Part shown: piece after piece, positions 6,214-6,253 of the stretch
Numbering within the stretch: the stretch's first letter is position 1
Layout: every line of letters starts with the position of its first letter
Assembly (NCBI GenBank): GCA_037442065.1
Contig: JBBIQZ010000041.1
Span: 1 to 6,253 of the forward strand
From: JBBIQZ01 sp037442065
Lineage (GTDB): Bacteria > Patescibacteriota > CPR2_A > CG2-30-33-46
Length of the DNA: 6,253 bases
Direction of reading: 5' to 3'
The notes under the pieces: generated by a model
What the model was told of the DNA's origin: nothing
What the model saw: only the letters and a program-made list of their open reading frames with translations
The model's database searches: none
Made by a program: the position numbers and the translations under genes

Positions 6214-6253
6214 CCTTTGATGTATGTTGTCAAAAAGCGTGCAATGCTTAAGT

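Noticed and set aside
6228..6233. TTGACA on the minus strand as the -35 box of the acyltransferase gene
   Set aside because: No acceptable -10 box lies 16-18 bases downstream, and that position is already within the coding frame.

Overview
The window carries four genes, all on the minus strand, plus one broken gene fragment. The DNA is AT-rich: hand-sampled lines run from about 27 to 40 % G+C. The genes are compact and closely spaced, and TGA serves as a stop (it ends the acyltransferase gene). The overall style resembles a small-genome bacterium such as Patescibacteria/CPR (Microgenomates- or Parcubacteria-like). That placement rests on gene style and a divergent MurJ only; no marker gene in the window proves it.

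In the direction of transcription (right to left): a PlsC-type acyltransferase (5494-6213, reading frame open to the right edge); a 43-codon C-terminal remnant of a short-chain dehydrogenase (5327-5458); a clear minus-strand terminator (5265-5305); a structured spacer with a 32-base perfect palindrome and a second hairpin (5204-5267); then tilS (3748-5160), ftsH (1833-3746) and murJ (145-1770). After murJ come a sigma70-type promoter, a terminator-type hairpin and a strong Shine-Dalgarno sequence for a gene beyond the left edge. The only stretch over 300 bases without an intact gene is 5161-5493. It holds the tilS promoter, the hairpins, the terminator and the dehydrogenase remnant, and nothing else that I can recognise.

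The three-gene core is housekeeping. TilS makes the tRNA-Ile2 that reads AUA codons, FtsH is the membrane AAA+ protease, and MurJ is the lipid II flippase family protein of peptidoglycan synthesis. tilS and ftsH are one base apart and surely co-transcribed. The tilS-ftsH pairing echoes the tilS-hpt-ftsH order of Firmicutes, here without hpt. murJ lies 62 bases further on and has its own extended -10 promoter. Both tilS and murJ have a TGTTAWAAT element placed 6-7 bases before the ATG and no Shine-Dalgarno sequence, which suggests leaderless mRNAs.

I found no CRISPR array, tRNA, rRNA, insertion sequence or obvious new multi-gene system. The observations most worth checking are the promoter-hairpin-Shine-Dalgarno leader at the left edge, the loss of canonical charged residues in MurJ, and the leaderless promoter pattern.
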